Counted from the first letter of the stretch, positions 10,286-20,084 are shown. The stretch: DNA of 64,000 bases from an uncultured Candidatus Poseidoniales archaeon (GCA_902560445.1 CACELO010000001.1:1-64000); one strand, 5' to 3'. The notes: generated from the letters alone by a model not told the origin. Program-made: numbers and translations.

Positions 10286-13200
10286 TCAGAGGAAGTCGCT
10301 TAGTGTCATTACAGTCACAGTATCGTCATTGAACAGAGAATCTACGCTATCGGATAACCAATCTACTCGCTGTCTTGTGTAAAGGTCAACGCCGTAATTC
10401 TCCATAACGTGTTGAGTGACTTTGATATATTTTCTAACAGAACCTTCCGATACAGTCAGAACTACATTTCCGCCACACATAGAAGATGACTCATCTCGTC
10501 CATTGGATAGACCCCCCTCGTTCCTTTTTCGTTTAATGCACCGACCTGCCAAAGGCATTCTTCTGTAAGACTCACCACATTTAACACAGCGAACTTTTTG
10601 TCTAGTGAAAGCAACAAGATTTCCTCTCAAATCAGGTAAGAAGTGCGATTCAATCACCTGACTTGCGACCTTAGAAACATCAACCGGACGTAACATCGAT
10701 CCAAGTTCTAATTGAGCAGTCATCTTGTCGACCATCGTCTTCAGTGTCTTGTATGAGGAATTAGCGGGACCCGCATCAAGAGCACCAGAATCGTGAGTCC
10801 AGCCATATCCGCGGAGGTCACCATTTGTCCCGAGACGATGCTCCACAATCTCGATGTGAGACTTCAACTCGGCAGGGTGGGGCTTTCCTTGAGAAGCCTC
10901 GTAAAATGCCCTTGGATACTGCCATGAACAATCGACATTCAATGCCTCTTTGTCAATTTCGGAGGGATTCAGCCTAGTGGTCAATACGAGAGGTGCATCC
11001 ATTCTCCCTCCTCGATTAGCTGGAAGGATTGCTTTTGAAAAATTCAACAAGCCATCCATCAACATCATGATACTGTCCTCATCACCATCACAATTACGAC
11101 GCTTGGCTGCATGGAATAGTGGGTGGGCATAGCCGGCTGATGCATCGGTCCAACCAATGATTCGACACAAAACACCTCCAGAGGTGTGAGGAGCTAGACC
11201 AATTGCCAGATGGCCAACTAAATCATCAGCGGAGTTTACTCTGTAGAATGATTCCATTCCATAAAATCTAGTCAGCAACTCATCGACGAAATTACAAGTC
11301 GAAGTAAGATGCTCAATTGCTAGAGAGGAAGGAATGAAATCCTGAGGAAATAACTCAAGGATTTGTTCATCTCCGGTTAAGGGGTTGCCATCTACATCGT
11401 GCGAGTATCCTAATTTGCTTAGTATCTCCCAAGAAGTATGGATTTCAGAGGGTCGGAAATGAGTTACCGGCACATCAATCATATCGTATCTTGCAGTTCC
11501 ATCTCTGAACACTGAGAGCTCATTTCTTGCTCTCAGTATGCCTTTTTCCAATGGTTCAGGTGTTTGTTCATAGGACATTAGACCCTTTACTGACTTGATC
11601 TTTTCAGGTAATCTGTCTAGGCCAAGGGAGCGCCGCTTTACTTCAAGTAATCCTGCTACAGGAATGCTTGTCCTTTGGCCTAATCTTCGAGGAGTTCTAT
11701 TTCCTCTAATCGGCCGACGCCGAGTCTTCCCTCCACACTCTTCCGGAACAGAGGGGTCCGGCCGATTATGGCATCGTAACATTGGTGACTCCATTCCGCA
11801 TTTTACACATATTCGAGGACCAGTTTCAACTCGAATTCGGCCGCGCTTTGCGGCTTCCCCAAGCAAGCGCTGCGGGCCACCATGGTCACCAATTGGGAAT
11901 AAAGAGTGGACTAATGGTTTCATTTTACGTCTACTGGCCTTCTCAGGTCGACCCATTCTAGAACCAATTCTGCAGGGTACTGCATCTTCCCATCTCAAAT
12001 CGGATAATTTCCTGACCAGCCAAAGCGATCTGTCTACCTCATGATCATCTAGAAGATGCTGGGCTGCCATCAATTCCTTCGGGTTCGATGGACCTGGGTC
12101 TTCGATTGCTTCTGCCGCTTCGTCACCTTCTTTCTCGGTCTCGGCAATACTCATCCCTCTTTGCCGAGCGGCAGTTTGTGCCCTAATTCGCTCTACTTCA
12201 CGCTCCGCTTCAATCTCCCCCCTTCGAACTTCTTCCGCTCGTAGACTATCGGTCGCCGCTCGAATTTTGGCTACCCTATCCGTAACATGCGATACGGCGT
12301 CGGCACGCATTTTGATTTGCGAACCTTCTACCTCAAGTCCAAGCCCTTCCAATAGCGCTTCCCAATTCGATGGAATTACAATATCTCCACGTCGGTGGGT
12401 ATGTTGTATCCCCAGAACCAATAGTGAAGATTTGATTACTCCATGTGTCTCGACTTCAGTCCATCTTGGCCAAGCACCTGTTGAAGGTATATCGAGCCCG
12501 ATATCCTCGATTTTTTGTTCAGGGGACCAGCCTTGAACAACATCAGGAATTCTTAGACCCTTACTCTTGATTTTGGAATTCAACAGCGCCTCGATTAATT
12601 TCCCTGTAAAAGATAGTGGTAAGTCCGACCACCATGGATTGAATGGAGGAGGGGGGGCTGTTGCGAATTTGATACAAATTCGCTTAATTTGTTGCCAATC
12701 CATCTCAAGATTACGAAGATAGCGATTCCAATCCCTCCTACGACGGACACGGTCCAAAGCTGGCTCTCCACCACGACTAATCGCACCATTGAATGGCAAT
12801 CCAGGTGGCAAATGTTCTCTACTTACACCAATTATTGATGCGAATTCTTCTACCTTTTGCGGTAGATCGAGATTTTCTGCAAGGTCAGCCGCCCACCAGT
12901 CTTTATTGTAAGGAGACGGAACCAATTTCTTGTTATTCTCCAGGAACTCCCCAAAGCCAACTAACATCTCGCCAGAATCCCAGATGCAGACAACATCATC
13001 CTTGATACTATTCCATTCCTCCATCGAATCTATCCTATGGAACCCTCCATCTTCAAGCAATACCATTGGCCCTTCGATATCGACGGTAGGAGTCACCGCA
13101 GCCGCCTTTCCGGGCCGCTCGACTTTCATCTGGGTTCCAACTGCAAGGAATCCTTGCATTGCTTCCATAGAAACGGGATTAATTCCTGCCGCGGCCAATC

Positions 13201-14311
13201 CGGACGCCCTACTGCGGCCATACCTTATACGAAAAGCACCAGGCTGGCTGGGTTCGCCAAAAACAGGCCGACCAGCTATTACATCTTCCATGAATCGAGA
13301 ATCAGTTTTGATTACTCTACGCTTGAAAGAGTTCTCCTGCTCCTCAGTTTTTCCTTTTGAGGCAAAGTGAGCGATGAAATCCCACCCAGGAATGTTTAGT
13401 CGGTCTGTGTGTTTCTGAACTTTAGGAGCCTTGAGACATAAACCCTCTCCAATTACCAGTAGAACCCCTCCCCTAACTCGGGCCCCATCGATATTACGAA
13501 CTTCCTTGAATCCAGAACATTCGATATCTTCTGTTGACTCTCCGTTAATCATCACTGGACAGGCCCTTACAATCATCTCAATTTCTTCTGGTGGAGGCTT
13601 GTATTGCAATCCCTTTCGATAGAGGCCAAATTCCTCCTTTACCCTCTCAACTTCTGGTGTACTAGGAATATATCGATTCAATCCTAGTTCACGCCTGACC
13701 ATGTCGCCAATCAGCACACCAAGAGCCTGCGCAGTACCTCCCGCGGCCCTAATTGGTCCACAGAACTCGATTGATAGGAACTCAGTTCCATCCTCATTAT
13801 TGAGAATCTTAACATCTCCTATACCCTCCAGAGGGGCAACTAGAACGGCCTCAGTAAGTACCGCCAATCCTACACGAAGGCCTGTGTCGATTGATTGCCG
13901 AACATCGGCCGTTAGTTTGTGCATTCTTTTTCCAACTTCGACGGCGATTTGAATCGAAGCAGTCTCACGGTCTACCTTACTAAGCAATTTACGTAAATCA
14001 TCCTCAATTCTAATTGGATCTTCATCTGGAGTTGGTTTGAGGTATTCCTCAAGCAATTTTTCAGTCCTACTCGCCAAGTCCGCAGCACGCGGAATTTCAA
14101 CATAATCCTCAAAGTCCAACCCTTTTGAGCGAGCCTCTTCTGCGATTTGGTAAGCCTTCTCCGTATTTTCATCAAGCCAGTCTCTGTATGACTCCAGCTC
14201 GCTAGAAATGCGACCCTCATCTACTACGATTTCTGGACTCTCAGGACCTACCATGTCGCATACGCTCCGTTGCTGAACATTCAACGACCGCACGAGACCG
14301 TCCAAGAACAT
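10286..14311 (-). CDS. polC: Archaeal family D DNA polymerase large subunit DP2
   Basis: 1341 aa with DP2 motifs (FCGPIRAAGGTAQALGVLIGDMVRRELGL, LTTRLNPSEIDKEALNVD, C-terminal zinc-finger cysteines CVKCGESYRRMPLAGRC). No intein seen. Confidence 0.95.
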   Translation of the reverse strand: MFLDGLVRSLNVQQRSVCDMVGPESPEIVVDEGRISSELESYRDWLDENTEKAYQIAEEARSKGLDFEDYVEIPRAADLASRTEKLLEEYLKPTPDEDPIRIEDDLRKLLSKVDRETASIQIAVEVGKRMHKLTADVRQSIDTGLRVGLAVLTEAVLVAPLEGIGDVKILNNEDGTEFLSIEFCGPIRAAGGTAQALGVLIGDMVRRELGLNRYIPSTPEVERVKEEFGLYRKGLQYKPPPEEIEMIVRACPVMINGESTEDIECSGFKEVRNIDGARVRGGVLLVIGEGLCLKAPKVQKHTDRLNIPGWDFIAHFASKGKTEEQENSFKRRVIKTDSRFMEDVIAGRPVFGEPSQPGAFRIRYGRSRASGLAAAGINPVSMEAMQGFLAVGTQMKVERPGKAAAVTPTVDIEGPMVLLEDGGFHRIDSMEEWNSIKDDVVCIWDSGEMLVGFGEFLENNKKLVPSPYNKDWWAADLAENLDLPQKVEEFASIIGVSREHLPPGLPFNGAISRGGEPALDRVRRRRDWNRYLRNLEMDWQQIKRICIKFATAPPPPFNPWWSDLPLSFTGKLIEALLNSKIKSKGLRIPDVVQGWSPEQKIEDIGLDIPSTGAWPRWTEVETHGVIKSSLLVLGIQHTHRRGDIVIPSNWEALLEGLGLEVEGSQIKMRADAVSHVTDRVAKIRAATDSLRAEEVRRGEIEAEREVERIRAQTAARQRGMSIAETEKEGDEAAEAIEDPGPSNPKELMAAQHLLDDHEVDRSLWLVRKLSDLRWEDAVPCRIGSRMGRPEKASRRKMKPLVHSLFPIGDHGGPQRLLGEAAKRGRIRVETGPRICVKCGMESPMLRCHNRPDPSVPEECGGKTRRRPIRGNRTPRRLGQRTSIPVAGLLEVKRRSLGLDRLPEKIKSVKGLMSYEQTPEPLEKGILRARNELSVFRDGTARYDMIDVPVTHFRPSEIHTSWEILSKLGYSHDVDGNPLTGDEQILELFPQDFIPSSLAIEHLTSTCNFVDELLTRFYGMESFYRVNSADDLVGHLAIGLAPHTSGGVLCRIIGWTDASAGYAHPLFHAAKRRNCDGDEDSIMMLMDGLLNFSKAILPANRGGRMDAPLVLTTRLNPSEIDKEALNVDCSWQYPRAFYEASQGKPHPAELKSHIEIVEHRLGTNGDLRGYGWTHDSGALDAGPANSSYKTLKTMVDKMTAQLELGSMLRPVDVSKVASQVIESHFLPDLRGNLVAFTRQKVRCVKCGESYRRMPLAGRCIKRKRNEGGLSNGRDESSSMCGGNVVLTVSEGSVRKYIKVTQHVMENYGVDLYTRQRVDWLSDSVDSLFNDDTVTVMTLSDFL

Positions 14312-14394
14312 TCACTGTCTTCCCACTCTTCTAACTCCTTCCGAGTGCGAACCTTCATCCGATTACCACCAAGCCGAAATGGGAGGGAAGAGGC

Positions 14395-14979
14395 ATGTCG
14401 ACTACGGTTGCCGAAGCAAAACAACGTCTAATCGAGCGTGTTCGTGATTTGGCATATCTACACTCTCCTGACGAATTATTCACTCTTGCCAGTGGCCGAC
14501 AGAGCCCACATTTCTTTGATATGAAGCCAGTAATGATGGATCCAGAGTGTGCTCATCTAATCGGTGTACTACTCCACGCAGAAATAGAATCAATCGGTGG
14601 CGTTGACGCGATCGGGGGACTCGAATTAGGGGCGGTACCACTCACTGGTATTGCGATTGCTAAGGCAGGAAAAGGATCTGATCTCCGAGGCTTCCTAGTT
14701 CGCAAGGAAGCAAAAGGTCGAGGCGGTCGAAAAACAGGAAACCCACCTGGGATTGAAGGGTCAACTCTGCGAGGAGGCGACAGGGTAGTGTTATTGGAAG
14801 ATGTAACTACAACCGGAGGTTCCGCTCTCAAAGCCGCTAATCGACTAATCGATATGGGGTGCGATGTCGCGGCTTGTATTACTATTCTAGATCGAGAGGA
14901 AGGTGGTCAAGACGCCTTCCAATCTGCCGGAATTAGCTTGCATCCACTCATTCTTCGCTCGGATGTAACGGGTGAGTGA
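14395..14979 (+). CDS. pyrE: Orotate phosphoribosyltransferase
   Basis: PRPP motif VVLLEDVTTTGGSALKAA; LASGRQSPHFFDMKPVMMDP. Confidence 0.9.
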   Translation: MSTTVAEAKQRLIERVRDLAYLHSPDELFTLASGRQSPHFFDMKPVMMDPECAHLIGVLLHAEIESIGGVDAIGGLELGAVPLTGIAIAKAGKGSDLRGFLVRKEAKGRGGRKTGNPPGIEGSTLRGGDRVVLLEDVTTTGGSALKAANRLIDMGCDVAACITILDREEGGQDAFQSAGISLHPLILRSDVTGE

Positions 14980-15375
14980 ATGTCGGAACATGTAATTGAT
15001 TCCAGCGAGCCGTATCATCCCGAGAAACTCGAGAAAAAGGACTACGTCGGGGCCGCTGCTTACTTTGAATTAGATTTGAGGTCAGGAATAATTCTCAAAG
15101 TCGAAGAATTCCCTGAGATGCGTAAACCCTCTTACAAAATTGAAGTTGATTTCGGTCCTATTATTGGTAGGCTTTGGAGCTCGGCCCAGATTACCAACTA
15201 TTCCCGAGCAGAGTTGGTCGGACGACGTGTAGTTGGAGCATTGAATCTCGGCGATAAGACATTACCGACGGGTTTTGTCAGTCAATTCCTAGTTTTAGGG
15301 GCTCTAGATTCAGATGGTACTGTTAGGCTATTAGAACTTCCAGAAGAAGTCAAGCCCGGGTCAATGGTTGCTTAG
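14980..15375 (+). CDS. tRNA-binding-domain (CsaA-like) protein
   Basis: FELDLRSGIILKVEEFPEMRKPSYKIEVDFG...SSAQITNYSRAELVGRRVVGALNLG matches the CsaA/EMAP-type OB fold. Confidence 0.85.
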   Translation: MSEHVIDSSEPYHPEKLEKKDYVGAAAYFELDLRSGIILKVEEFPEMRKPSYKIEVDFGPIIGRLWSSAQITNYSRAELVGRRVVGALNLGDKTLPTGFVSQFLVLGALDSDGTVRLLELPEEVKPGSMVA

Positions 15376-15380
15376 GGACA

Positions 15381-15944
15381 TTGAATAACCAAGTCGTAGT
15401 TCTGGTAATTATGCAGGACCAGGCGGGTTACGCAGATAGCGGCCAAATTATGTCTGTAGAATTCGACAAAAAAATCATCATTTATTGGTGGTTAATGGCT
15501 AATTTAGGTCTCCTGACATCATTTGTAGGAATTCCATTGATGCTAATTTGGCTTCCATTTGGTTGGATAGTTCACCAGAAGCAGTACGAGCATATGAGCG
15601 GAGCACTGACTGCTCGTTCGCTAAATATGCGCATGGGTTGGTTATTCAAGAAGCAACAGAACATCGCTTTAGACAAACTTACTGACGTATCAATTTCTGA
15701 AGGCCCAATTCTGAAAGCACTCGGGGTTGTCAAGATGCAATTCGAGACAGCCGGAGCTGCGCCTTTCATACTGTCTGGGGTGAAAAACGCGGATCAATTC
15801 CGCGATGTCGTTCTCCAACACAGGGACTCGTTGATGGCAACTCCAACTCAACAGACTAGCTCTTCAACGGAATCCGGTAACGTTCTAATTGAAATCAGAG
15901 ATTTACTCAAGGAAATCAATACTAATCTATCCAGCGAAGAGTGA
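15381..15944 (+). CDS. Bacterial PH-domain (DUF304-like) membrane protein
   Basis: Two TM segments followed by YEHMSGALTARSLNMRMGWLFKKQQNIALDKLTDVSI. Confidence 0.75.
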   Translation: MNNQVVVLVIMQDQAGYADSGQIMSVEFDKKIIIYWWLMANLGLLTSFVGIPLMLIWLPFGWIVHQKQYEHMSGALTARSLNMRMGWLFKKQQNIALDKLTDVSISEGPILKALGVVKMQFETAGAAPFILSGVKNADQFRDVVLQHRDSLMATPTQQTSSSTESGNVLIEIRDLLKEINTNLSSEE

Positions 15945-15990
15945 AGACTCAATCGTCATACTATTGGACTAGACTCCACTCGTTGACATC

Positions 15991-16482
15991 ATGCCTACTA
16001 TGGTTAGAATGACTACAAGCGCCGGAGATATTGACATTGCACTGTATACAGAGGATTGTCCTGAGACAACAGGCAACTTCCTCAAATTGGTCGATGAGGA
16101 ATTCTACAACGGATTACACTTCCACCGCGTAATTAAGAATTTCATGATTCAAGGCGGATGTCCAAGATCAAAGGATCCGTTCGATGGAAGAGCAGGAACA
16201 GGTGGCCCTGGTTGGAAGATTCCTTGCGAACCATCCGCTTTGGCAAAAAAACACGACAGACCAGGCTTGTTTTCAATGGCAAACGCAGGACCTAACACTG
16301 GCGGCTCCCAATTCTTTCTAACCACCGTTCCAACACCTTGGTTAGACGGAAATCACGCGGTTTTTGGAGAGGTTATCGAGGGTATGGAGAATGTCTACAA
16401 GATTGAGAACTGTGACACTAAGCCTGGAGATAGGCCTTATGACCCACAAAAAATCATCTCCGTTCAGCGCTTAGAAGAGTAA
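15991..16482 (+). CDS. Cyclophilin-type peptidyl-prolyl cis-trans isomerase
   Basis: YNGLHFHRVIKNFMIQGGCP...GSQFFLTTVPTPWLDGNHAVFGEV. Confidence 0.95.
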   Translation: MPTMVRMTTSAGDIDIALYTEDCPETTGNFLKLVDEEFYNGLHFHRVIKNFMIQGGCPRSKDPFDGRAGTGGPGWKIPCEPSALAKKHDRPGLFSMANAGPNTGGSQFFLTTVPTPWLDGNHAVFGEVIEGMENVYKIENCDTKPGDRPYDPQKIISVQRLEE

Positions 16483-16501
16483 CCGTTATACGGAAAGCCA
16501 A

Positions 16502-16529
16502 TAATTAATTTTATTAATAACTAATTAAT
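16502..16529. promoter_or_regulatory. AT-rich promoter with three phased ATTAAT palindromes upstream of fumC
   Basis: ATTAAT at 16504-16509, 16513-16518 and 16524-16529, directly upstream of ATG 16539. Confidence 0.4.
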
Positions 16530-16538
16530 CGGCTGTTT

Positions 16539-18140
16539 ATGGCGAAACACAGAGCGGGAGACCGCCGAATAATCAGTATCAGTATACCCGAAGAGCTTGC
16601 AAGGAAGCTAGATAGAAGGGTCGGAAAAGGCCGAAACGATGGCAGATCAGCTACAATAACGAAAATGATTCAAAATGGTTTGGAAACTGAGCAAATTACA
16701 ACATTACAAGACACCTCAATCGAGAAAAGAAATGCATCCGGAGTAACTGGTGAAATTAGAATCGAAAGAGACACCATGGGGGAGTTAGATGTTCCAGCAG
16801 ATCGATACTTTGGAGCACAAACCGCCCGTTCACTAATCAACTTCGATATAGGTACAGATAAGATGCCGCCATCAGTAATCAGAGCCTTCGGGATCCTAAA
16901 ACAAGCAGCAGCCGAAACTAATGTCGAACTCGGTCAACTCGACCCCCAGATCGGCGCTCTAATCTCTTCTGCCTCTGACGAGGTGATATCAGGTTCAATG
17001 GACGAACATTTCCCACTCCGAGTTTGGCAAACGGGATCTGGAACACAGACTAACATGAATAGTAACGAAGTCATTGCTAATCGAGCAATAGAGATGGCAG
17101 GAGGAGAGTTAGGTAGCAAATCACCAGTACACCCTAATGATCATGTAAATCGTGGCCAATCCAGCAACGATACTTTCCCCACAGCCATGCACATCGCAGC
17201 CGCCGAGGAAATCCACCATCGATTATTACCTGCAGTGCGATTACTACACAACTCTCTCGCTGTAAAGGCCGATGAGTTTGAGAATATAGTGAAAATTGGT
17301 CGAACTCATCTAATGGACGCAGTCCCACTCACTCTCGGTCAGGAGTTTGGGGGCTATGTTTCGATGCTTTCATCCGATATCCGCCGAATTGAAGCTGCAT
17401 GGGATGATTTACTGGAGTTAGCATTAGGCGGAACGGCAGTTGGAACGGGGCTAAATACCCATTATGAATTCGCTGACAAGGTCGCCGATAGAATTGCCGA
17501 GAAGACCCAATTACCATTCGTCTCGGCTGAAAACAAATTTGCACAACTAGCGGCTCATGATGCAATTGTTGCTGCATCAGGGGCACTAAACACTCTCGCT
17601 GCAAGCCTAATGAAGATTGCAAACGACATCCGTTGGATGGGTTCAGGACCACGCTGTGGCTTTGGAGAATTATCTCTACCAGCAAACGAACCAGGTTCGA
17701 GTATCATGCCTGGAAAGGTCAATCCAACACAGTCCGAAGCTATGACTATGGTGTGTTGCCAAGTAATGGGCAATCATACAGCAATTAGCGTAGGCGGCAG
17801 CCAAGGAAACTTCGAACTCAATGTGTACAAGCCCTTGATGATACATAATTTACTACACAGTACCAGATTACTTGCAGATACTTGCAGGGCCTTTACCGAG
17901 AAATGTGTTGATGGACTTGAGGCCAATGAAGGGGTGATTGCATCCCATCTTGAAAATAGTTTGATGCTGGTAACGGCTCTAAACAATCACATCGGGTACG
18001 ATGGTGCAGCAAAGATTGCTAAACATGCACACTCAAGCGGTTGTACTCTTAGAGAGTCGGCCCTTGAACTTGGCCTGGTTACAAACGATCAATTCGACCA
18101 ATGGGTGAAACCTAGAGAGATGATTGGGCCTAAAGAGTAG
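16539..18140 (+). CDS. fumC: Class II fumarate hydratase with an N-terminal ribbon-helix-helix-like domain
   Basis: Fumarase signature [16 protein letters not shown] and [19 protein letters not shown]-terminal [41 protein letters not shown] resembles RHH/CopG. Confidence 0.95.
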   Translation: MAKHRAGDRRIISISIPEELARKLDRRVGKGRNDGRSATITKMIQNGLETEQITTLQDTSIEKRNASGVTGEIRIERDTMGELDVPADRYFGAQTARSLINFDIGTDKMPPSVIRAFGILKQAAAETNVELGQLDPQIGALISSASDEVISGSMDEHFPLRVWQTGSGTQTNMNSNEVIANRAIEMAGGELGSKSPVHPNDHVNRGQSSNDTFPTAMHIAAAEEIHHRLLPAVRLLHNSLAVKADEFENIVKIGRTHLMDAVPLTLGQEFGGYVSMLSSDIRRIEAAWDDLLELALGGTAVGTGLNTHYEFADKVADRIAEKTQLPFVSAENKFAQLAAHDAIVAASGALNTLAASLMKIANDIRWMGSGPRCGFGELSLPANEPGSSIMPGKVNPTQSEAMTMVCCQVMGNHTAISVGGSQGNFELNVYKPLMIHNLLHSTRLLADTCRAFTEKCVDGLEANEGVIASHLENSLMLVTALNNHIGYDGAAKIAKHAHSSGCTLRESALELGLVTNDQFDQWVKPREMIGPKE

Positions 18141-18212
18141 TCTGACTGGATATTGCTCGCACCAAGTGAAATCTAACTTTGAGAGATGAAATACTCCGCA
18201 ATGATTGATAAT

Positions 18213-18895
18213 TAGATGGAATAGGGCTCAGCCGTACTTTGGTACAAGGTGGGAGCAGCAGGGGGTTCTGCACATGGGGGAGCATCCCCCCCTGCTATCT
18301 CCGCAGGGTCCGGTTCCATCCGGGCTTGCGCCCTTTTTTTCCCGGGTAGATGACTACATTGCTCCGAGGAGCCTTTTCGTCGTTTTCCGCTTCTTCAAGG
18401 ATCGCTCCCCGTTTCTGCGTTTCCATTTCCCTCCCCGGCTCTCACCGGTTTGTTCTTTGGAATGAGTGCCGGTCCTCCACGCGTCTCCGCGCTCTTGTTC
18501 CCGCTGTGTTTCCCTCCGGTTTCTTTTCCCCTTCCTTACGTCCAGTTTTTGTCTTCCTTTGTTCCCCACAGATCTGCCTCAAGCTTTTCCCATCTCTGGT
18601 TCTCTCGCTCTTCGCTTATGCACTCACGGTCTGGTTAGTTGGCACGGTATGCGTTTTCCCTGCCTAAGCAGTGCGGTTGTGTTTTCCCCAACTTTCCCTG
18701 TGGCTTCTTTCCCCTTTCTTTCGTCCGGTTTTTTCAACCTCAGTTCGACCGTATCTCCCCAAGCCCAAGTGCCTGGTTCGATTATCCCCGGTCCCCTTTC
18801 GGTTTCCGGTTCTACCACCCCGAGTTCGGGGTTCGGTTCTGTGGCCCGCGGTGTTTGCCGAAGCTCGCACCACACCACTCTCCCAGAGCGGCATC
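18213..18895 (-). ncRNA. Candidate large structured noncoding RNA of unknown family
   Basis: Minus strand is purine-rich with GNRA-capped hairpins at 18322-18333, 18435-18448, 18480-18491 and 18788-18809, a cUUCGg loop at 18857-18864, adjacent helices 18840-18874 and 18875-18891, and a BRE/TATA-like promoter at 18917-18931. Confidence 0.5.
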
Positions 18896-18916
18896 TTTGG
18901 TCTGAACGTCGGGAGT

Positions 18917-18931
18917 CAATAAACCTTTCGC
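18917..18931 (-). promoter_or_regulatory. BRE/TATA-like element for the candidate ncRNA
   Basis: Minus strand GCGAAAGG-TTTATTG; TATA centre about 25 nt before the predicted RNA 5' end near 18895. Confidence 0.4.
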
Positions 18932-19001
18932 TAAATGAGGTACTGTGGACTGGAAATAGGGGTGACCGAGTGTTAATTTCCAGTGCACATAAAGATGTAA
19001 T

Positions 19002-20045
19002 TTATCTATTTCTTAACATCCTTAGACGTGCTCTTAGCTCAGAATTCTTCGGATCATATTCAGATTTATCTAGCTGTGAATCCAATCTTCTTTGCATAAC
19101 TCCAGATTCAACAAAGTAGACTCTTCCCAGGTCATCACCGAGTACTATTCCACTGGATGAGCAATCCATCTGACGTACTCTAGAATCATGGGATATTGTT
19201 TCCGATTCTTCGCCTAGAATCATTATTTGCACATTCAACCCATCGAATGAAGATGCCCAGCCAATAGAGTCGACAATTTCTACGGAATCGATCGAACCAG
19301 GAAGAATTTCTGATTTGGTTTTCATTGAAATGCTACCATCTTCGTGACCAGATATCCAACCATAGGCGCTTGATGCAATTGAGGTTACCAATGACTCCCC
19401 CTCAAGGATTGAATCCTCCAATGCACTTACTGAGCCATCAGCATGTCCAAAAATTAGTTCTGTATCATTTCCAGAACCACAAGTAACTGGACTGTTTGAT
19501 GGTAGTTGAATATGTTCGATACCTAGTTTAGGACTTACTCTGACATAACCACACCTCGGTCGACCTAATCCTAGAAGAATTCCGTCTGAACCATCTGAGG
19601 CAATATGCCAAGGTCGTTCAGCCATTACCCATCTCCCTAATTCATCTCCCGAACGATCAAATCTCCAAATGGTTGCTTCGATGAAGTCCGCGACCTCTAA
19701 CTCGTAAACTGAGGAGGTCGCCCAAACAATTCCATCGACTGCAAAAACGTAATCACTCGCCCCCTCCAATTGTTTACTCCAAAGAATAGAACCTTTCTCC
19801 TGGTCAATTGCATGAAGAGAATCAGAGGCTGTGACATAGATGATGTCCGAATCTAAAGAAATATCAGAAATTGGGCCTTCAATCGAAACTCTCCAGTTCT
19901 CAATCCCGCTGGAAGCATCCCAGGAAGCAAGTAATCCATCGTGTGAGCCTGCCAATAGTGAATCCTCGCTTAGTCTAACTGTGGAACAGGAGCTGGAAAG
20001 GTCTCGCACATAGGACGAGATTACCTCAAGGGAAAGTCCGGCCAC
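19002..20045 (-). CDS. Beta-propeller (PQQ/WD40-like repeat) protein
   Basis: Repeats such as GSHDGLLASWDASSGIENWRVSIEGPISDIS, HAIDQEKGSILWSKQLEG, SGHEDGSISMKT. Confidence 0.65.
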   Translation of the reverse strand: MAGLSLEVISSYVRDLSSSCSTVRLSEDSLLAGSHDGLLASWDASSGIENWRVSIEGPISDISLDSDIIYVTASDSLHAIDQEKGSILWSKQLEGASDYVFAVDGIVWATSSVYELEVADFIEATIWRFDRSGDELGRWVMAERPWHIASDGSDGILLGLGRPRCGYVRVSPKLGIEHIQLPSNSPVTCGSGNDTELIFGHADGSVSALEDSILEGESLVTSIASSAYGWISGHEDGSISMKTKSEILPGSIDSVEIVDSIGWASSFDGLNVQIMILGEESETISHDSRVRQMDCSSSGIVLGDDLGRVYFVESGVMQRRLDSQLDKSEYDPKNSELRARLRMLRNR

Positions 20046-20084
20046 AAAGCTGCCACTCGACTGCCAAATATCGAAGTTTTGTGT

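Noticed and set aside
18322-18340. GGGC-TTGC-GCCC followed by T7 as a plus-strand intrinsic terminator for fumC
   Set aside because: Possible, but it lies about 180 nt past the fumC stop inside a larger fold whose loops are GNRA type on the minus strand; kept as part of the ncRNA candidate rather than called as a terminator.
18120-18340. SRP or RNase P RNA identity for the structured region
   Set aside because: I could not find the helix 8 GGAAGGNAGCA or RNase P GAGGAAAGUC/ACAGAA core motifs in the right order on either strand; a cmscan would be decisive.
18768-18800. T-arm-like string CTGGTTCGATTATCC suggesting a tRNA
   Set aside because: The nucleotides flanking the 7-nt loop do not pair as a T-stem, and no acceptor or anticodon arm is evident.
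18354-18905. Several overlapping ORFs on both strands (e.g. 18354..18569 -, 18624..18878 -, 18466..19119 +)
   Set aside because: They overlap in many frames because the segment is GC-rich and poor in stop codons; translations are low-complexity with no recognisable domain. RNA structure explains the region better.
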